A stretch of DNA of 22,944 bases from an uncultured Eubacterium sp. Its GTDB lineage: Bacteria > Bacillota > Clostridia > Lachnospirales > Lachnospiraceae. A program made the position numbers and the translations under genes. Below, piece by piece: positions 1-7,797 of this stretch. The stretch lies in the NCBI GenBank assembly GCA_900545725.1, contig URAI01000032.1:1-22944 (forward strand), given 5' to 3'. Numbering within the stretch: the first letter of the stretch is position 1; each line of letters begins with the position of its first letter. The notes beneath the pieces were generated by a model that did not search any database, was not told the origin of the DNA, and worked only from the letters and a program-made list of their open reading frames with translations.

Positions 1-61
1 CGTACAAATCTTACATATCAGCCACAGCCTGCCCGTCTCTACACCCTTGTTTCAATAAATC

Positions 62-820
62 TCAATCTAAAGGTTCCTTTGATGGTAATCCTGCTCTTCT
101 CGGATATTTCTTTTCTGTATTTTTTATCTTTTTAATAAATATTATAGACCTTTCAATATCAGTCTGTGGCAGGCTGAATCTGTATACACACTCAACTTTT
201 CCACCCAGTTTATTAATTGCATTTTCAGATGCCTTAAGCTCTTCATCTATATCACCTGATTTATAAGCTGTAAAATATCCTCCAACCTTTACAAATGGCA
301 TACAATATTCAGAAAGAGTAGAAAGATTGGCAACTGCCCTTGATACAGCTACGGTAAATTGTTCCCTGTATTCAGGCCTTCTTGCTCCCTCTTCTGCCCT
401 GTAGTGTACGGCTTCAATTCCTTTTAACTCAAGCTGTGTTATAACCTCATTTAAGAATTTAACACGCTTATTGAGTGAATCTAATAAAGTAGTATTACAT
501 TTATCAAATGCAATCTTTAGAGGAAGCCCAGGAAATCCCGCTCCTGTTCCAACATCTATAATACTCATATTATTATCAAATGTTATTACATTCTTAATAT
601 CTTTATACTTATCAGAAAGCTTATCGACCGCTTCCTTCAATGCAAGGCTGTCCGCAAAATGCTTTATCTGGACCTCTTCATATTCAGTAATGCCTGTAAG
701 ATTCATAAACTCGTTCCATTCAACAAGCACTTTATAATACTTATCGAATTGCTCCTGCTTATAATCATTTATATCCACCTGCATATTGCTTAAATAATTA
801 CAGAACTGCTGCTTATCCAT
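62..820 (-). CDS. rsmG: 16S rRNA (guanine-527-N7) methyltransferase RsmG (GidB)
   Basis: RsmG uses S-adenosylmethionine to methylate N7 of G527 in 16S rRNA; its loss is known to give low-level streptomycin resistance. The 252-residue product has the family's usual length. The SAM-binding glycine motif DVGTGAGFPGLPLKI is visible near residues 89-103, after an N-terminal helical segment with WNEFMNLTGI, which is typical of the family. The ATG is preceded by GGAGGAATAA lying inside the end of mnmG, and the two genes overlap by 8 nt, so translation is probably coupled. It is the last gene visible in the mnmE-mnmG-rsmG unit. The 61 nt beyond its stop codon contain nothing I can assign. Confidence 0.97.
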   Translation of the reverse strand: MDKQQFCNYLSNMQVDINDYKQEQFDKYYKVLVEWNEFMNLTGITEYEEVQIKHFADSLALKEAVDKLSDKYKDIKNVITFDNNMSIIDVGTGAGFPGLPLKIAFDKCNTTLLDSLNKRVKFLNEVITQLELKGIEAVHYRAEEGARRPEYREQFTVAVSRAVANLSTLSEYCMPFVKVGGYFTAYKSGDIDEELKASENAINKLGGKVECVYRFSLPQTDIERSIIFIKKIKNTEKKYPRRAGLPSKEPLD

Positions 821-2708
821 TTATTCCTCCATTTCTGTAAAACTGCTCCATATATACCAGAAGTACCGATATATCTGCCGGAGATACACCCGATATTCTC
901 GATGCCTGACCTATTGATCTTGGTCTGAATTTACATAGCTTCTGCGTAGCTTCCTTCCTTAAACCGTTAATCTTTTCATATTCAATACCATCCGGTATCA
1001 GTTTATTTTCAAGCTTTTTAAAATGCTCTACCTGCCTTAACTGTCTTTCTATATACCCCTCATATTTAAGATTAATATTTACCTGTTCTCTTACATCCCA
1101 GCTAAGCTGTGGTCTGTGTTTATCGATAGGCTCAAGACATTCATAGTTAAGCTCAGGTCTTTTTATAAGCTCTGCAAGAGTGGCTCCTGTCTTAAGCGGT
1201 GTGCTTCCATACTCTTCCATAACCTTCTGGACATCTTCACCAGTTCCTATATTTACGGATGAAACTCTTTCTATTTCTTCTTTTATCTGTCTTTCTTTTT
1301 CTATTACAGAGTCCATACGCTCCTTACTTATAAGCCCTGTCTCAAACCCTCTCTTTGTAAGTCTTAAATCTGCATTATCCTGTCTTAATAACAATCTGTA
1401 TTCTGCTCTTGAAGTCATCATTCTGTATGGCTCTGTTGTCTCCTTAGTTACAAGGTCATCTATTAATACACCTATGTAGCTTTCTGAACGGTCAAGAATC
1501 ATAGGCTCTTTATTCTTAACATACATCGCTGCATTAATTCCTGCTACAAGTCCCTGTGCCGCTGCCTCTTCATAACCAGAACTTCCATTAAACTGTCCAC
1601 CTGAGAATAATCCCTTTATATTCTTAAATTCAAGACTTGACTTTAACTGTACTGCATTGATACAGTCGTATTCAATAGCATATGCATTTCTTACAATCTT
1701 TACATTTTCAAGTCCCGGCACTGTCTTATACATCTCATACTGTACATCCTCAGGCATTGAACTCGACATTCCTCCAAGATACATCTCATTGGTATATAAT
1801 CCCTCCGGCTCAATAAATACCTGATGTCTGTCTTTATCTGCAAACTTAACAACCTTATCCTCTATTGATGGACAGTATCTAGGTCCTGTCGAATGGATTA
1901 CTCCTGCGTATAGCGGTGACCTGTCAAGGTTATCCCTTATAATCTTATGAGTCTTCTCATTAGTATATGTAAGCCAGCATGATACCTGCTCTTTTTGTAT
2001 TGTTTCGGGATCTGTTGTAAATGAAAATGGCACAACCCTCTCATCTCCAAACTGCTCTGTCATCTTACTAAAATCAATTGACCTCCTATCTACTCTTGCC
2101 GGTGTTCCCGTCTTGAATCTTCTTACTTCAATTCCATTTTTAATAAGGGAATCTGTAAGATGTGTAGCCGCCTGAAGTCCGTTTGGACCTGTTTCATAAC
2201 TCGTATCACCATATATACATCTCGCTTTAAGATATACACCTGTACATAATACAACAGCCTTTGCATAATATTCGGCTCCGGAAAACGTCTTTACTCCCTT
2301 TATAACTCCGTCTTCTACCATAAGCTCTGACACCTCTGCCTGTCTTACAAGAAGATTGTCAGTATTCTCCATTACCTGTCTCATTCTTCTGCTGTAATCT
2401 GCCTTATCTGCCTGTGCTCTCAGTGAATGGACAGCAGGTCCTTTTGATTTATTAAGCATCTTAGACTGTATAAAAGTAGCATCTATATTCTTTCCCATCT
2501 CTCCACCAAGGGCATCTATCTCTCTTACAAGATGTCCCTTAGAGCTTCCACCAATATTAGGATTACATGGCATCATTGCAATACTTTCACAGCTTACCGT
2601 AAAACATATTGTATTAAGTCCCAGCCTTGCGCTGGCCAGTGCCGCCTCACATCCGGCATGACCCGCTCCGACAACAACTACATCGTATTCTTCACGTATA
2701 TTTGGCAT
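813..2708 (-). CDS. mnmG: tRNA uridine-5-carboxymethylaminomethyl modification enzyme MnmG (GidA)
   Basis: MnmG is the FAD-dependent partner of MnmE. Together they place a (carboxymethyl)aminomethyl group on carbon 5 of the wobble uridine in tRNAs reading split codon boxes. The 631-residue length is normal. The dinucleotide-binding motif VVVGAGHAGCEAA starts near residue 11, and the family blocks CNPNIGGSSKGHLVREID and TGTPARVDRRSIDF follow in the expected order. The C-terminal part (TLAELIKRPELNY, then the helical segment with NGLRKEATQKL and RPRSIGQASRISG) is the MnmE- and tRNA-binding region. The start codon has AAGGAAAG upstream on the minus strand. A 93-nt gap separates it from mnmE with no obvious terminator, so I place them in one operon. 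Confidence 0.98.
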   Translation of the reverse strand: MPNIREEYDVVVVGAGHAGCEAALASARLGLNTICFTVSCESIAMMPCNPNIGGSSKGHLVREIDALGGEMGKNIDATFIQSKMLNKSKGPAVHSLRAQADKADYSRRMRQVMENTDNLLVRQAEVSELMVEDGVIKGVKTFSGAEYYAKAVVLCTGVYLKARCIYGDTSYETGPNGLQAATHLTDSLIKNGIEVRRFKTGTPARVDRRSIDFSKMTEQFGDERVVPFSFTTDPETIQKEQVSCWLTYTNEKTHKIIRDNLDRSPLYAGVIHSTGPRYCPSIEDKVVKFADKDRHQVFIEPEGLYTNEMYLGGMSSSMPEDVQYEMYKTVPGLENVKIVRNAYAIEYDCINAVQLKSSLEFKNIKGLFSGGQFNGSSGYEEAAAQGLVAGINAAMYVKNKEPMILDRSESYIGVLIDDLVTKETTEPYRMMTSRAEYRLLLRQDNADLRLTKRGFETGLISKERMDSVIEKERQIKEEIERVSSVNIGTGEDVQKVMEEYGSTPLKTGATLAELIKRPELNYECLEPIDKHRPQLSWDVREQVNINLKYEGYIERQLRQVEHFKKLENKLIPDGIEYEKINGLRKEATQKLCKFRPRSIGQASRISGVSPADISVLLVYMEQFYRNGGING

Positions 2709-2801
2709 TTTTCTTTCCTTTCTCTTTTTTATACCTGTATAAAAATGTTTTTTAATTTTCTACATAAGAATTTACTTTTTATCAGAATTATTTACCAAAG
2801 A

Positions 2802-4175
2802 TTATTTACCCATACAGAACTTACTGAATATCTCATCTGCAAGGTCGTCTTGTACTTCCTCACCTATAATCATTCCCAGCTTTTCATAAGCTGTCATCAT
2901 ATCTATGGTAAGAAAATCTTCACTCATTCCGCTATCTATACCTTCTTTAACAAGCCTTAAGCTTTCGAGCGCATCACTAAGAAGCTTCTTATGTCTTGAA
3001 TTAGTAATATATACCTCTTCATTAAATTGAATATTTCCCTCAAAGAACATTTTCTTTATACACTCTTCAAGCTCATCTATTCCTGTAGAATTTTTAGCAG
3101 ATACATTAACTATAGGACAATTAAGTATCTTTTGTATATCACTTTTATCTATAACCGTATTCATGTCCGATTTATTCAAAAGTACAATAACCTTTTTATC
3201 CCTGATAAGCTCCATAATCTCACTGTCATTTTCATCAAGAGGTCTTGCAGCATCTACAACATAGATTATAAGCTCTGCATCGGATGCATATTTTTTTGCT
3301 TTTTCTACTCCAATACTTTCTACATAATCATCTGTATCCCTGATTCCTGCCGTATCTACAATATTAAGAAGTATTCCACCCATATTAATCTGTTCTTCTA
3401 ATACATCTCTTGTAGTTCCCTCAATATCTGTTACAATAGCACGTTCTTCTTTTGCAAGTGCATTAAGAAGGCTTGATTTGCCCGCATTAGTCTTTCCGAG
3501 GATAACTGTTCTTATGCCATCCTTAATTATTCTCCCGTTATCCGCAGTTTTCAATAAGTTTTCCACATTATCCACACAGTTTTCCACATTTATCCCCAGT
3601 TTGTCAACAAAGTTATCCAATGATATATGTTCAGGGTCATCCAGTGCCGCCTCAATAAAAGCTATATCCTCTATAATAATGTCTCTTATCTGTCTGATTT
3701 TTTCTGATAACTTACCATCTAACTGATTAACTGATGATTTCAATGCATATTCATTTTTTGAATTAATAACCTCGATTACTGCCTCCGCCTGTGACAGGTC
3801 GATTCTACCATTTAAGAATGCTCTTTTTGTAAATTCTCCCGGTTCTGCCGTTCTTGCACCTGCCATAAGAAGAGTATCTAATACCTTTCTTGTAACTAAT
3901 ATCCCCCCATGACAATTTATCTCAACCACATCTTCCCTTGTATATGTTGATGGTGCTTTCATAACTGCTACCAGCACCTCATCTACAAGCTCATCTTTAT
4001 TATATATATTTCCATAATGAATCGTATGTGTTTTAACGTCAGCCAGCTTAATTCCTTTTTTTGATTTAAATACCTTATCAGCTATACTTATAGCATCACA
4101 TCCGCTCATTCTTACAATGCTTATTCCACCACTGCTCATTGTACTGGTAGATATCGCTGCAATTGTATCCTCCAT
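2802..4175 (-). CDS. mnmE: tRNA modification GTPase MnmE (TrmE)
   Basis: MnmE is the GTPase partner of MnmG in wobble-uridine modification. I chose the ATG at 4175, giving 457 residues starting MEDTIAAISTS, because GGAG lies six bases upstream and homologues begin at this motif. The in-frame extension to 4274 adds a hydrophobic stretch that runs back into a transcription terminator. The protein has the N-terminal tetrahydrofolate-binding domain, a helical domain, and an embedded G domain: G1 GKTNAGKSS, the GTTRD switch, DTAGIRDTDD and NKSD. The conserved C-terminal FCMGK carries the family cysteine. The helical-domain coding sequence around residues 185-210 carries the cluster of DnaA-box-like sites described separately. 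The gene follows a terminator, so it probably has its own promoter, which I could not pin down. Confidence 0.97.
   Translation of the reverse strand: MEDTIAAISTSTMSSGGISIVRMSGCDAISIADKVFKSKKGIKLADVKTHTIHYGNIYNKDELVDEVLVAVMKAPSTYTREDVVEINCHGGILVTRKVLDTLLMAGARTAEPGEFTKRAFLNGRIDLSQAEAVIEVINSKNEYALKSSVNQLDGKLSEKIRQIRDIIIEDIAFIEAALDDPEHISLDNFVDKLGINVENCVDNVENLLKTADNGRIIKDGIRTVILGKTNAGKSSLLNALAKEERAIVTDIEGTTRDVLEEQINMGGILLNIVDTAGIRDTDDYVESIGVEKAKKYASDAELIIYVVDAARPLDENDSEIMELIRDKKVIVLLNKSDMNTVIDKSDIQKILNCPIVNVSAKNSTGIDELEECIKKMFFEGNIQFNEEVYITNSRHKKLLSDALESLRLVKEGIDSGMSEDFLTIDMMTAYEKLGMIIGEEVQDDLADEIFSKFCMGK
3548..3621 (+). other. Cluster of DnaA-box-like 9-mers inside mnmE
   Basis: Read on the plus strand, one perfect consensus DnaA box TTATCCACA lies at 3568-3576. 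Near-matches flank it: TTTTCCACA at 3559 and 3580, TTATCCCCA at 3590, TTGTCAACA at 3601, TTATCCAAT at 3613, and a weak TTTTCAATA at 3548. The start-to-start steps are 9 to 12 bp, close to one DNA helical turn. The cluster is about 4 kb from oriC. The minus-strand coding meaning is a repetitive V-E/D-N peptide (VENCVDNVENLL), which could produce the pattern by chance. That DnaA binds here is inference. Confidence 0.5.
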
Positions 4176-4244
4176 AAATAACTCCATTTCTATAAATATA
4201 ATCACCTGTGCATTTTTCATGTACTGTCTCAATTGCACATAAAT

Positions 4245-4282
4245 AAAAAAGATTGCCGTAGTTAATAATACCACAGCAATCT
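4245..4282 (-). terminator. Intrinsic terminator after jag
   Basis: Arms 4250-4262 and 4270-4282 form a 13-bp stem with two G-U wobbles and a 7-nt loop. On the minus strand it is followed by six T residues (4250-4245). It sits 34 nt past the jag stop codon and ends the rnpA-yidD-yidC-jag transcript, separating it from mnmE. Confidence 0.85.
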
Positions 4283-4315
4283 ATTAATTAATACCATTAT
4301 TTAAAACAATGCTTA

Positions 4316-5137
4316 TTATCTGTTTTCAGCCTTATCCTTATCAATAAATATTACAACATGTCTGAATGGCTCTTCACCCTCACTTCTTGTTGATACATAC
4401 TTATCATTCTGTAATGCTGCATGTATGATTCTTCTCTCATATGGATTCATAGGTTCTAATGAAACAGGATGTTTGCTTCTCTTAACCTTATATGCAATAT
4501 TCTTTGCAAGATTTTCAAGAGTCTCTTTTCTTCTGCTTCTATAATTTTCAGTATCAACCTTGATTCTTACATATTTTTCCTTGCCCTTATTAACTACAAG
4601 ACTTATAAGGTACTGGATTGAATCAAGTGTCTGTCCTCTCTTTCCAATAAGAACTCCCATATTATTACCAAGAAGTTCAACATCAACACATTCATCCTTC
4701 TTATTAAAGTTAATCTTAACTTCAACTTCCATATCCATAGCCTTAAACATATCAGCAAGGAATGTTCTGATTCTTCTTTCTATTTCTTCATCAGACATCA
4801 CTTCTGTCTTTGATTCCGGCTTTACTTCCTGTACCTTTGTTTCCTCTACTGGAGATTTTACTTTTTCTTTTTTCTCTGGGGCAGTCTGCTTTTCTTCCTT
4901 CTTAACATGACTTTCTGTCTTAATAGTATTCTTTATTATACTTTCCGCTGCTGGCTCTGCCGACTCCTGCTTTCTTCTCACTCTTATAACGGCAGGCTTT
5001 GCACCTATTCCAAGAAATCCGTTGCTTCCTTTAGATACAACTTCATATTCAACTTTATCACTTGTAGTTTCGAGCTTTACCAATGCATTAGTAAGAGCTT
5101 CATCTACTGTTTTTCCGGAAACTTCAATATATTCCAT
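4316..5137 (-). CDS. jag: Jag / KhpB-type RNA-binding protein (Jag_N, KH, R3H)
   Basis: Jag (KhpB) is a cytoplasmic RNA-binding protein. In Firmicutes it pairs with KhpA and influences cell elongation and division, and it is nearly always encoded beside yidC. The 273-residue product has three parts. The N-terminal Jag_N domain (residues 1-55) includes KGSNGFLGIGAKPA. A charged lysine- and glutamate-rich linker follows (about 58-115). The C-terminal KH domain has the GKRGQTLDSIQYL loop, and an R3H domain carries NPYERRIIHAAL and the end motif GEEPFRHVVI. The ATG has GAGGTTGTT just upstream. A 34-nt gap to yidC and a terminator after the stop make it the last gene of that operon. Confidence 0.96.
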   Translation of the reverse strand: MEYIEVSGKTVDEALTNALVKLETTSDKVEYEVVSKGSNGFLGIGAKPAVIRVRRKQESAEPAAESIIKNTIKTESHVKKEEKQTAPEKKEKVKSPVEETKVQEVKPESKTEVMSDEEIERRIRTFLADMFKAMDMEVEVKINFNKKDECVDVELLGNNMGVLIGKRGQTLDSIQYLISLVVNKGKEKYVRIKVDTENYRSRRKETLENLAKNIAYKVKRSKHPVSLEPMNPYERRIIHAALQNDKYVSTRSEGEEPFRHVVIFIDKDKAENR

Positions 5138-5171
5138 AACAACCTCTTTTCCAGCAATGTGCCTTTAACTG

Positions 5172-6401
5172 CTATTTTTTCTTCTTTTCGCTCTTTTCGT
5201 TATACTTTGATACCATTCCTGCTTTTTCCGCAAGACTTCCCGGTTTAGCTGACTTATAGTAATTAGTAGAATCCATAATCTCTTTCATCTTCTTATCGTT
5301 AGCATCTTTCTTTTCCTGAAGATTCTGTATTCTTTGCTTATTCTTTTCTATGCTGTCAACCTTTTTAGTATTTACAGTAGCATTTTTTGCTATCTTTTCA
5401 GGTGGAAGCCCCTTCTTTGCGCGCTTCTTATTAGCCTTTTCAATACTCTTTTTAACTATAGCTTCTGCTCCAATCTTATCATAATGACGATTGACAAGTA
5501 ACTGGAGTATAGTCTGGAATACCGCTGTTGCAATCCAGTACACACCAAGACCTGCCGGTACTGAAAATGCAATAAATACAGACATAAGCGGTGCAAATAA
5601 TGTCATCATCTTCATAGAGGCTGCTGCCGGATTATCTTCATCCATTTCAACATTTCCCTGTGATACTTTAACACTTATATACTGTGTTACACCGGAAAGT
5701 ATAGGTATTAACATTGTAATCGAAAGACCAAATATAGGATTCTGTGATACATTTACTGTAAGAAATGTATTCATTTCTGTAATCTTTGTCTGATTATCTG
5801 CTATTATCTGGGCAAATGCAGGAAATAAATCCTTAAGCTGGTTCCACTGGTCAACCGTAAAGCTGTTCATAGCCTTAACTGCTGCATCAACATTAGACCA
5901 GTCAACATTTGCTGATATCTGACCCATCTTATCAGCATAATCACTTACTGACATGATACCGCCATTACTTCCATTTAAAATTGTAAGAAATAATGTCTTT
6001 AACTGTCCAACATACATCGGAATATCCTGAATAACCTTGTACAATGCCATAAGGATTGGGAACTGGATAAGAAGCTGTACGCAGCCACCCATCTGGCTTG
6101 TTCCGTATTTTGCATATACCTCCTTGGTTTCCTCCTGCATCTTAATCATTGCATTCTGGTCACCCTTTTTATCCTTATACTTATCCTGAATAGCTTTTAA
6201 TTCAGGCGCAATAAACTTATTAAGCTTCATTGACTTAGCCTGCTTTACTGTCAGTGGAAGCATAAGAAGCTTAATTAAAAATGTAAATATAATAATTGCA
6301 ATAGCAATATTTCCAAGACCTATCTGATGAAGCCCTACAAATAAAATATCCAGTATTTTACCTAATACATATGCTATTGGACTAATTATTGAATTATACA
6401 A
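5172..6401 (-). CDS. yidC: Membrane protein insertase YidC (Oxa1 family), TTG start
   Basis: YidC inserts membrane proteins alone or with SecYEG. The start codon is TTG (6401-6399), supported by GGAGGTACGG just upstream. The 409-residue protein has a first membrane segment (roughly residues 30-50), the cytoplasmic hairpin rich in charged residues, then MGGCVQLLIQFPILMALY and later membrane segments. The C-terminal tail is lysine-rich, as expected for ribosome contact. The usual groove arginine position after the first membrane helix appears to be Lys44 (TFLIKLLMLPL). An unusually long segment of about 80 residues (near 130-210) separates the second and third membrane helices and is probably extracytoplasmic. 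No lipobox is visible. The gap to yidD is 47 nt, in one operon with rnpA. Confidence 0.96.
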   Translation of the reverse strand: MYNSIISPIAYVLGKILDILFVGLHQIGLGNIAIAIIIFTFLIKLLMLPLTVKQAKSMKLNKFIAPELKAIQDKYKDKKGDQNAMIKMQEETKEVYAKYGTSQMGGCVQLLIQFPILMALYKVIQDIPMYVGQLKTLFLTILNGSNGGIMSVSDYADKMGQISANVDWSNVDAAVKAMNSFTVDQWNQLKDLFPAFAQIIADNQTKITEMNTFLTVNVSQNPIFGLSITMLIPILSGVTQYISVKVSQGNVEMDEDNPAAASMKMMTLFAPLMSVFIAFSVPAGLGVYWIATAVFQTILQLLVNRHYDKIGAEAIVKKSIEKANKKRAKKGLPPEKIAKNATVNTKKVDSIEKNKQRIQNLQEKKDANDKKMKEIMDSTNYYKSAKPGSLAEKAGMVSKYNEKSEKKKK

Positions 6402-6448
6402 TACCGTACCTCCATCTTTTTAATCCTCATATCTGCCTATACTTACAA

Positions 6449-6694
6449 CTATTTTCTTTCTTTTAAAGTTATAGGCACAGGGTCGTATCCACCCTTTGTA
6501 AGCGGATTACATCTTAATATTCGTTTAAATGCCAGATAGCCTCCTCTCAAAGCTCCATATCTTTGTATTGCCTCAATGGCATAATGTGAGCATGTAGGAT
6601 AGAAGTTGCAATAACTCCTTCCTTTATATGGAGATAATGCAAGCTGATAGAATCTTATAAGCTTAATCATTACCTTTTTTCCCATAGTTTTCAT
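6449..6694 (-). CDS. yidD: YidD, membrane protein insertion efficiency factor
   Basis: YidD is a small membrane-associated protein encoded between rnpA and yidC in most bacteria; it is thought to help YidC-dependent insertion. The family signature is clear: IRFYQLALSPYKG, then YCNFYPTCSHYAIEAI with both conserved cysteines, then GGYLAFKRILRCNP and GGYDPVP. I prefer the ATG at 6694 (81 residues, MKTMGKKVMIKLI) because AGGA lies six bases upstream. An ATG at 6670 would give the minimal 73-residue form, and both are within family length. Either start overlaps the end of rnpA (by 32 or 8 nt), so translation is likely coupled. Confidence 0.93.
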   Translation of the reverse strand: MKTMGKKVMIKLIRFYQLALSPYKGRSYCNFYPTCSHYAIEAIQRYGALRGGYLAFKRILRCNPLTKGGYDPVPITLKERK

Positions 6695-7055
6695 CTCCAT
6701 TCCTAAGACAATCATCCTCTGTCAGATGATGTAACTTTAACAGATGAAGCATGGCACTCTCTGTCTCAAAATAATTCTTATCTTTCAGACCGGCTCTTGC
6801 TATTACAACGATGTCATAACCTCTGTTGACTTTATCTGCATTAAGTCTGAAAGCCTCTCTTATAAGCCTTGCCAGTCTGTGCCGGACGATACTATTCCCG
6901 ACTTTTTTACTCACAGATACGCCTAATCTTAACGCATCCGTTCCATTCTCTGAAATGTACATAATAAGATACCTGTTTGCAAACGACTTCTTCCTATTAT
7001 ATACGCATTTGAAATCAAAATTACTTCTCAATGTTTCAAAATTATCAAATTTCAT
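6663..7055 (-). CDS. rnpA: Ribonuclease P protein component
   Basis: RnpA is the protein cofactor of RNase P, which matures tRNA 5' ends. I chose the ATG at 7055 (130 residues, starting MKFDNFETLRSN) because GGGGAA lies about six bases upstream; an upstream in-frame ATG at 7079 lacks this. The family pattern is present: DFKCVYNRKKSFANRYLIMY near the N-terminus, then KKVGNSIVRHRLARLIREAF, the RNR-type motif with histidine in the middle position, and GYDIVVIARAG. It is the first gene after the rpmH terminator, and its end overlaps yidD. I see no convincing promoter between 7080 and 7222, so read-through from rpmH remains possible. Confidence 0.96.
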   Translation of the reverse strand: MKFDNFETLRSNFDFKCVYNRKKSFANRYLIMYISENGTDALRLGVSVSKKVGNSIVRHRLARLIREAFRLNADKVNRGYDIVVIARAGLKDKNYFETESAMLHLLKLHHLTEDDCLRNGDENYGKKGND

Positions 7056-7222
7056 AAAATTCCCCATTCTTGTGTACATTTAAGCTGCATCTTTAAAATT
7101 ATAAGCTGCCGACACAAATACAGGATGTGACTAAACTCTAACTTGTCACAATTCCTGACATATATTATCTAAAATTATACTTAAACTCTTAATATTTTGC
7201 TTATAAAAAATATTTAATTAAC

Positions 7223-7257
7223 AAAAAGGCAGATGGATACCATTAATCCACCTGCCT
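7223..7257 (-). terminator. Intrinsic terminator after rpmH
   Basis: Arms 7228-7238 and 7246-7256 (GGCAGATGGAT and its near complement with one G-U wobble) enclose a 7-nt loop. On the minus strand the stem is followed by TTTTTG. It lies 13 nt past the rpmH stop codon and should end most rpmH transcripts before rnpA. Confidence 0.85.
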
Positions 7258-7269
7258 GCATTAACACTC

Positions 7270-7404
7270 TTAAGCTGAAAGTCTTTTTCTTCCCTTAGCG
7301 CGTCTTGCTGCTAAAACCTTTCTTCCACCTGGAGTACTCATTCTTGATCTAAAACCATGAACCTTAGATCTCTGTCTTGTCTTAGGCTGAAATGTCATCT
7401 TCAT
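7270..7404 (-). CDS. rpmH: 50S ribosomal protein L34
   Basis: This 44-codon gene encodes the very basic L34 protein of the large ribosomal subunit. The product begins MKMTFQPKTRQRSKVHGF, continues RSRMSTPGGRKVLAARR and ends KGRKRLSA, which matches the family along its whole length. The ATG at 7404 has a near-perfect AAGGAGGTG nine bases upstream. It faces away from dnaA, the normal arrangement at Firmicute origins, with its promoter region merging into the oriC spacer and an intrinsic terminator directly downstream. Confidence 0.98.
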   Translation of the reverse strand: MKMTFQPKTRQRSKVHGFRSRMSTPGGRKVLAARRAKGRKRLSA

Positions 7405-7430
7405 ATTATACTGCACCTCCTTCTTTCACC

Positions 7431-7462
7431 ATTATATATATATGGCAGGAATATTTTATCAA
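7431..7462 (-). promoter_or_regulatory. Possible rpmH promoter
   Basis: On the minus strand TTGATA (7462-7457) is followed after 16-18 nt by TATATA-type -10 sequences around 7440-7431, just upstream of the rpmH ribosome binding site. A slightly shifted TTGACT is also available as a -35. The TA-repeat makes the exact -10 ambiguous. Confidence 0.4.
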
Positions 7463-7585
7463 GTCAAAATTTAAAACATCGCTTTTTATTATATTCATAA
7501 ATGCACTATAAGTCAAGTAAAACTATTGTTTAATTTGCATTTTGTGTTTTCCATTACAATCCCCACAATATACAGATCTTTTCCA

Positions 7586-7614
7586 CCAGTTATCCACAAA
7601 ATGTTGATAACTGG
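7586..7614. promoter_or_regulatory. Facing pair of DnaA boxes in a perfect inverted repeat
   Basis: TTATCCACA (7590-7598, plus strand) is the exact consensus. TGTTGATAA (7602-7610) is TTATCAACA on the minus strand, one mismatch from consensus. Both lie inside the perfect 9-bp inverted repeat CCAGTTATC / GATAACTGG (7586-7594 and 7606-7614). Confidence 0.85.
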
Positions 7615-7696
7615 TTAATAACTGTTAAAAATTGCCTGCAATATACACCTTATACGCTAAAATCCGTCAAAATACGCTGTTGAAATTGTTTATAAC

Positions 7697-7705
7697 TTAT
7701 CAACA
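7697..7705 (+). promoter_or_regulatory. DnaA box TTATCAACA upstream of dnaA
   Basis: One mismatch from the TTATCCACA consensus. It lies 16 nt before the predicted dnaA -35 element, so DnaA bound here could also repress its own gene, as is common in the family. Confidence 0.65.
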
Positions 7706-7720
7706 TTGTTGTTTATTATC

Positions 7721-7749
7721 TTGATAAAAATTATTTTCTGTTATATTAT
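7721..7749 (+). promoter_or_regulatory. Predicted dnaA promoter
   Basis: TTGATA (7721-7726) and TATTAT (7744-7749) are separated by 17 nt, a good sigma-A-type match, about 50 nt before the dnaA start codon. Alternative TATA-rich -10 sequences overlap it. Confidence 0.55.
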
Positions 7750-7797
7750 ATATAAGAATACGTTTACAAATTTTAGCCAGAAAGGCCTATATATATT

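Larger units (their letters stand above)
7405..7797. other. oriC upstream subregion (rpmH-dnaA spacer)
   Basis: This 393-nt spacer holds no gene. It is AT-rich and contains the rpmH promoter on the left, a consensus DnaA box with a facing partner (7586-7614), a further TTATCAACA box at 7697-7705, a weak TGTTTATAA (7687-7695), and the dnaA promoter. Together with the dnaA-dnaN spacer it forms a two-part origin of the Bacillus type. The remaining sequence shows nothing else I can assign. Confidence 0.85.

Noticed and set aside
2532..2960. Open plus-strand frame of 142 codons across the mnmG start and mnmE end
   Set aside because: It is antisense to two certain genes, has no recognisable motif and no ribosome binding site.
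4176..4274. Longer in-frame start for mnmE adding 33 hydrophobic residues
   Set aside because: The extension runs into the jag terminator hairpin, lacks a ribosome binding site, and homologues start at the MEDTIAAI motif that follows GGAG.
7056..7079. Upstream ATG for rnpA
   Set aside because: No ribosome binding site before it, whereas GGGGAA precedes the ATG at 7055 and the family begins there.
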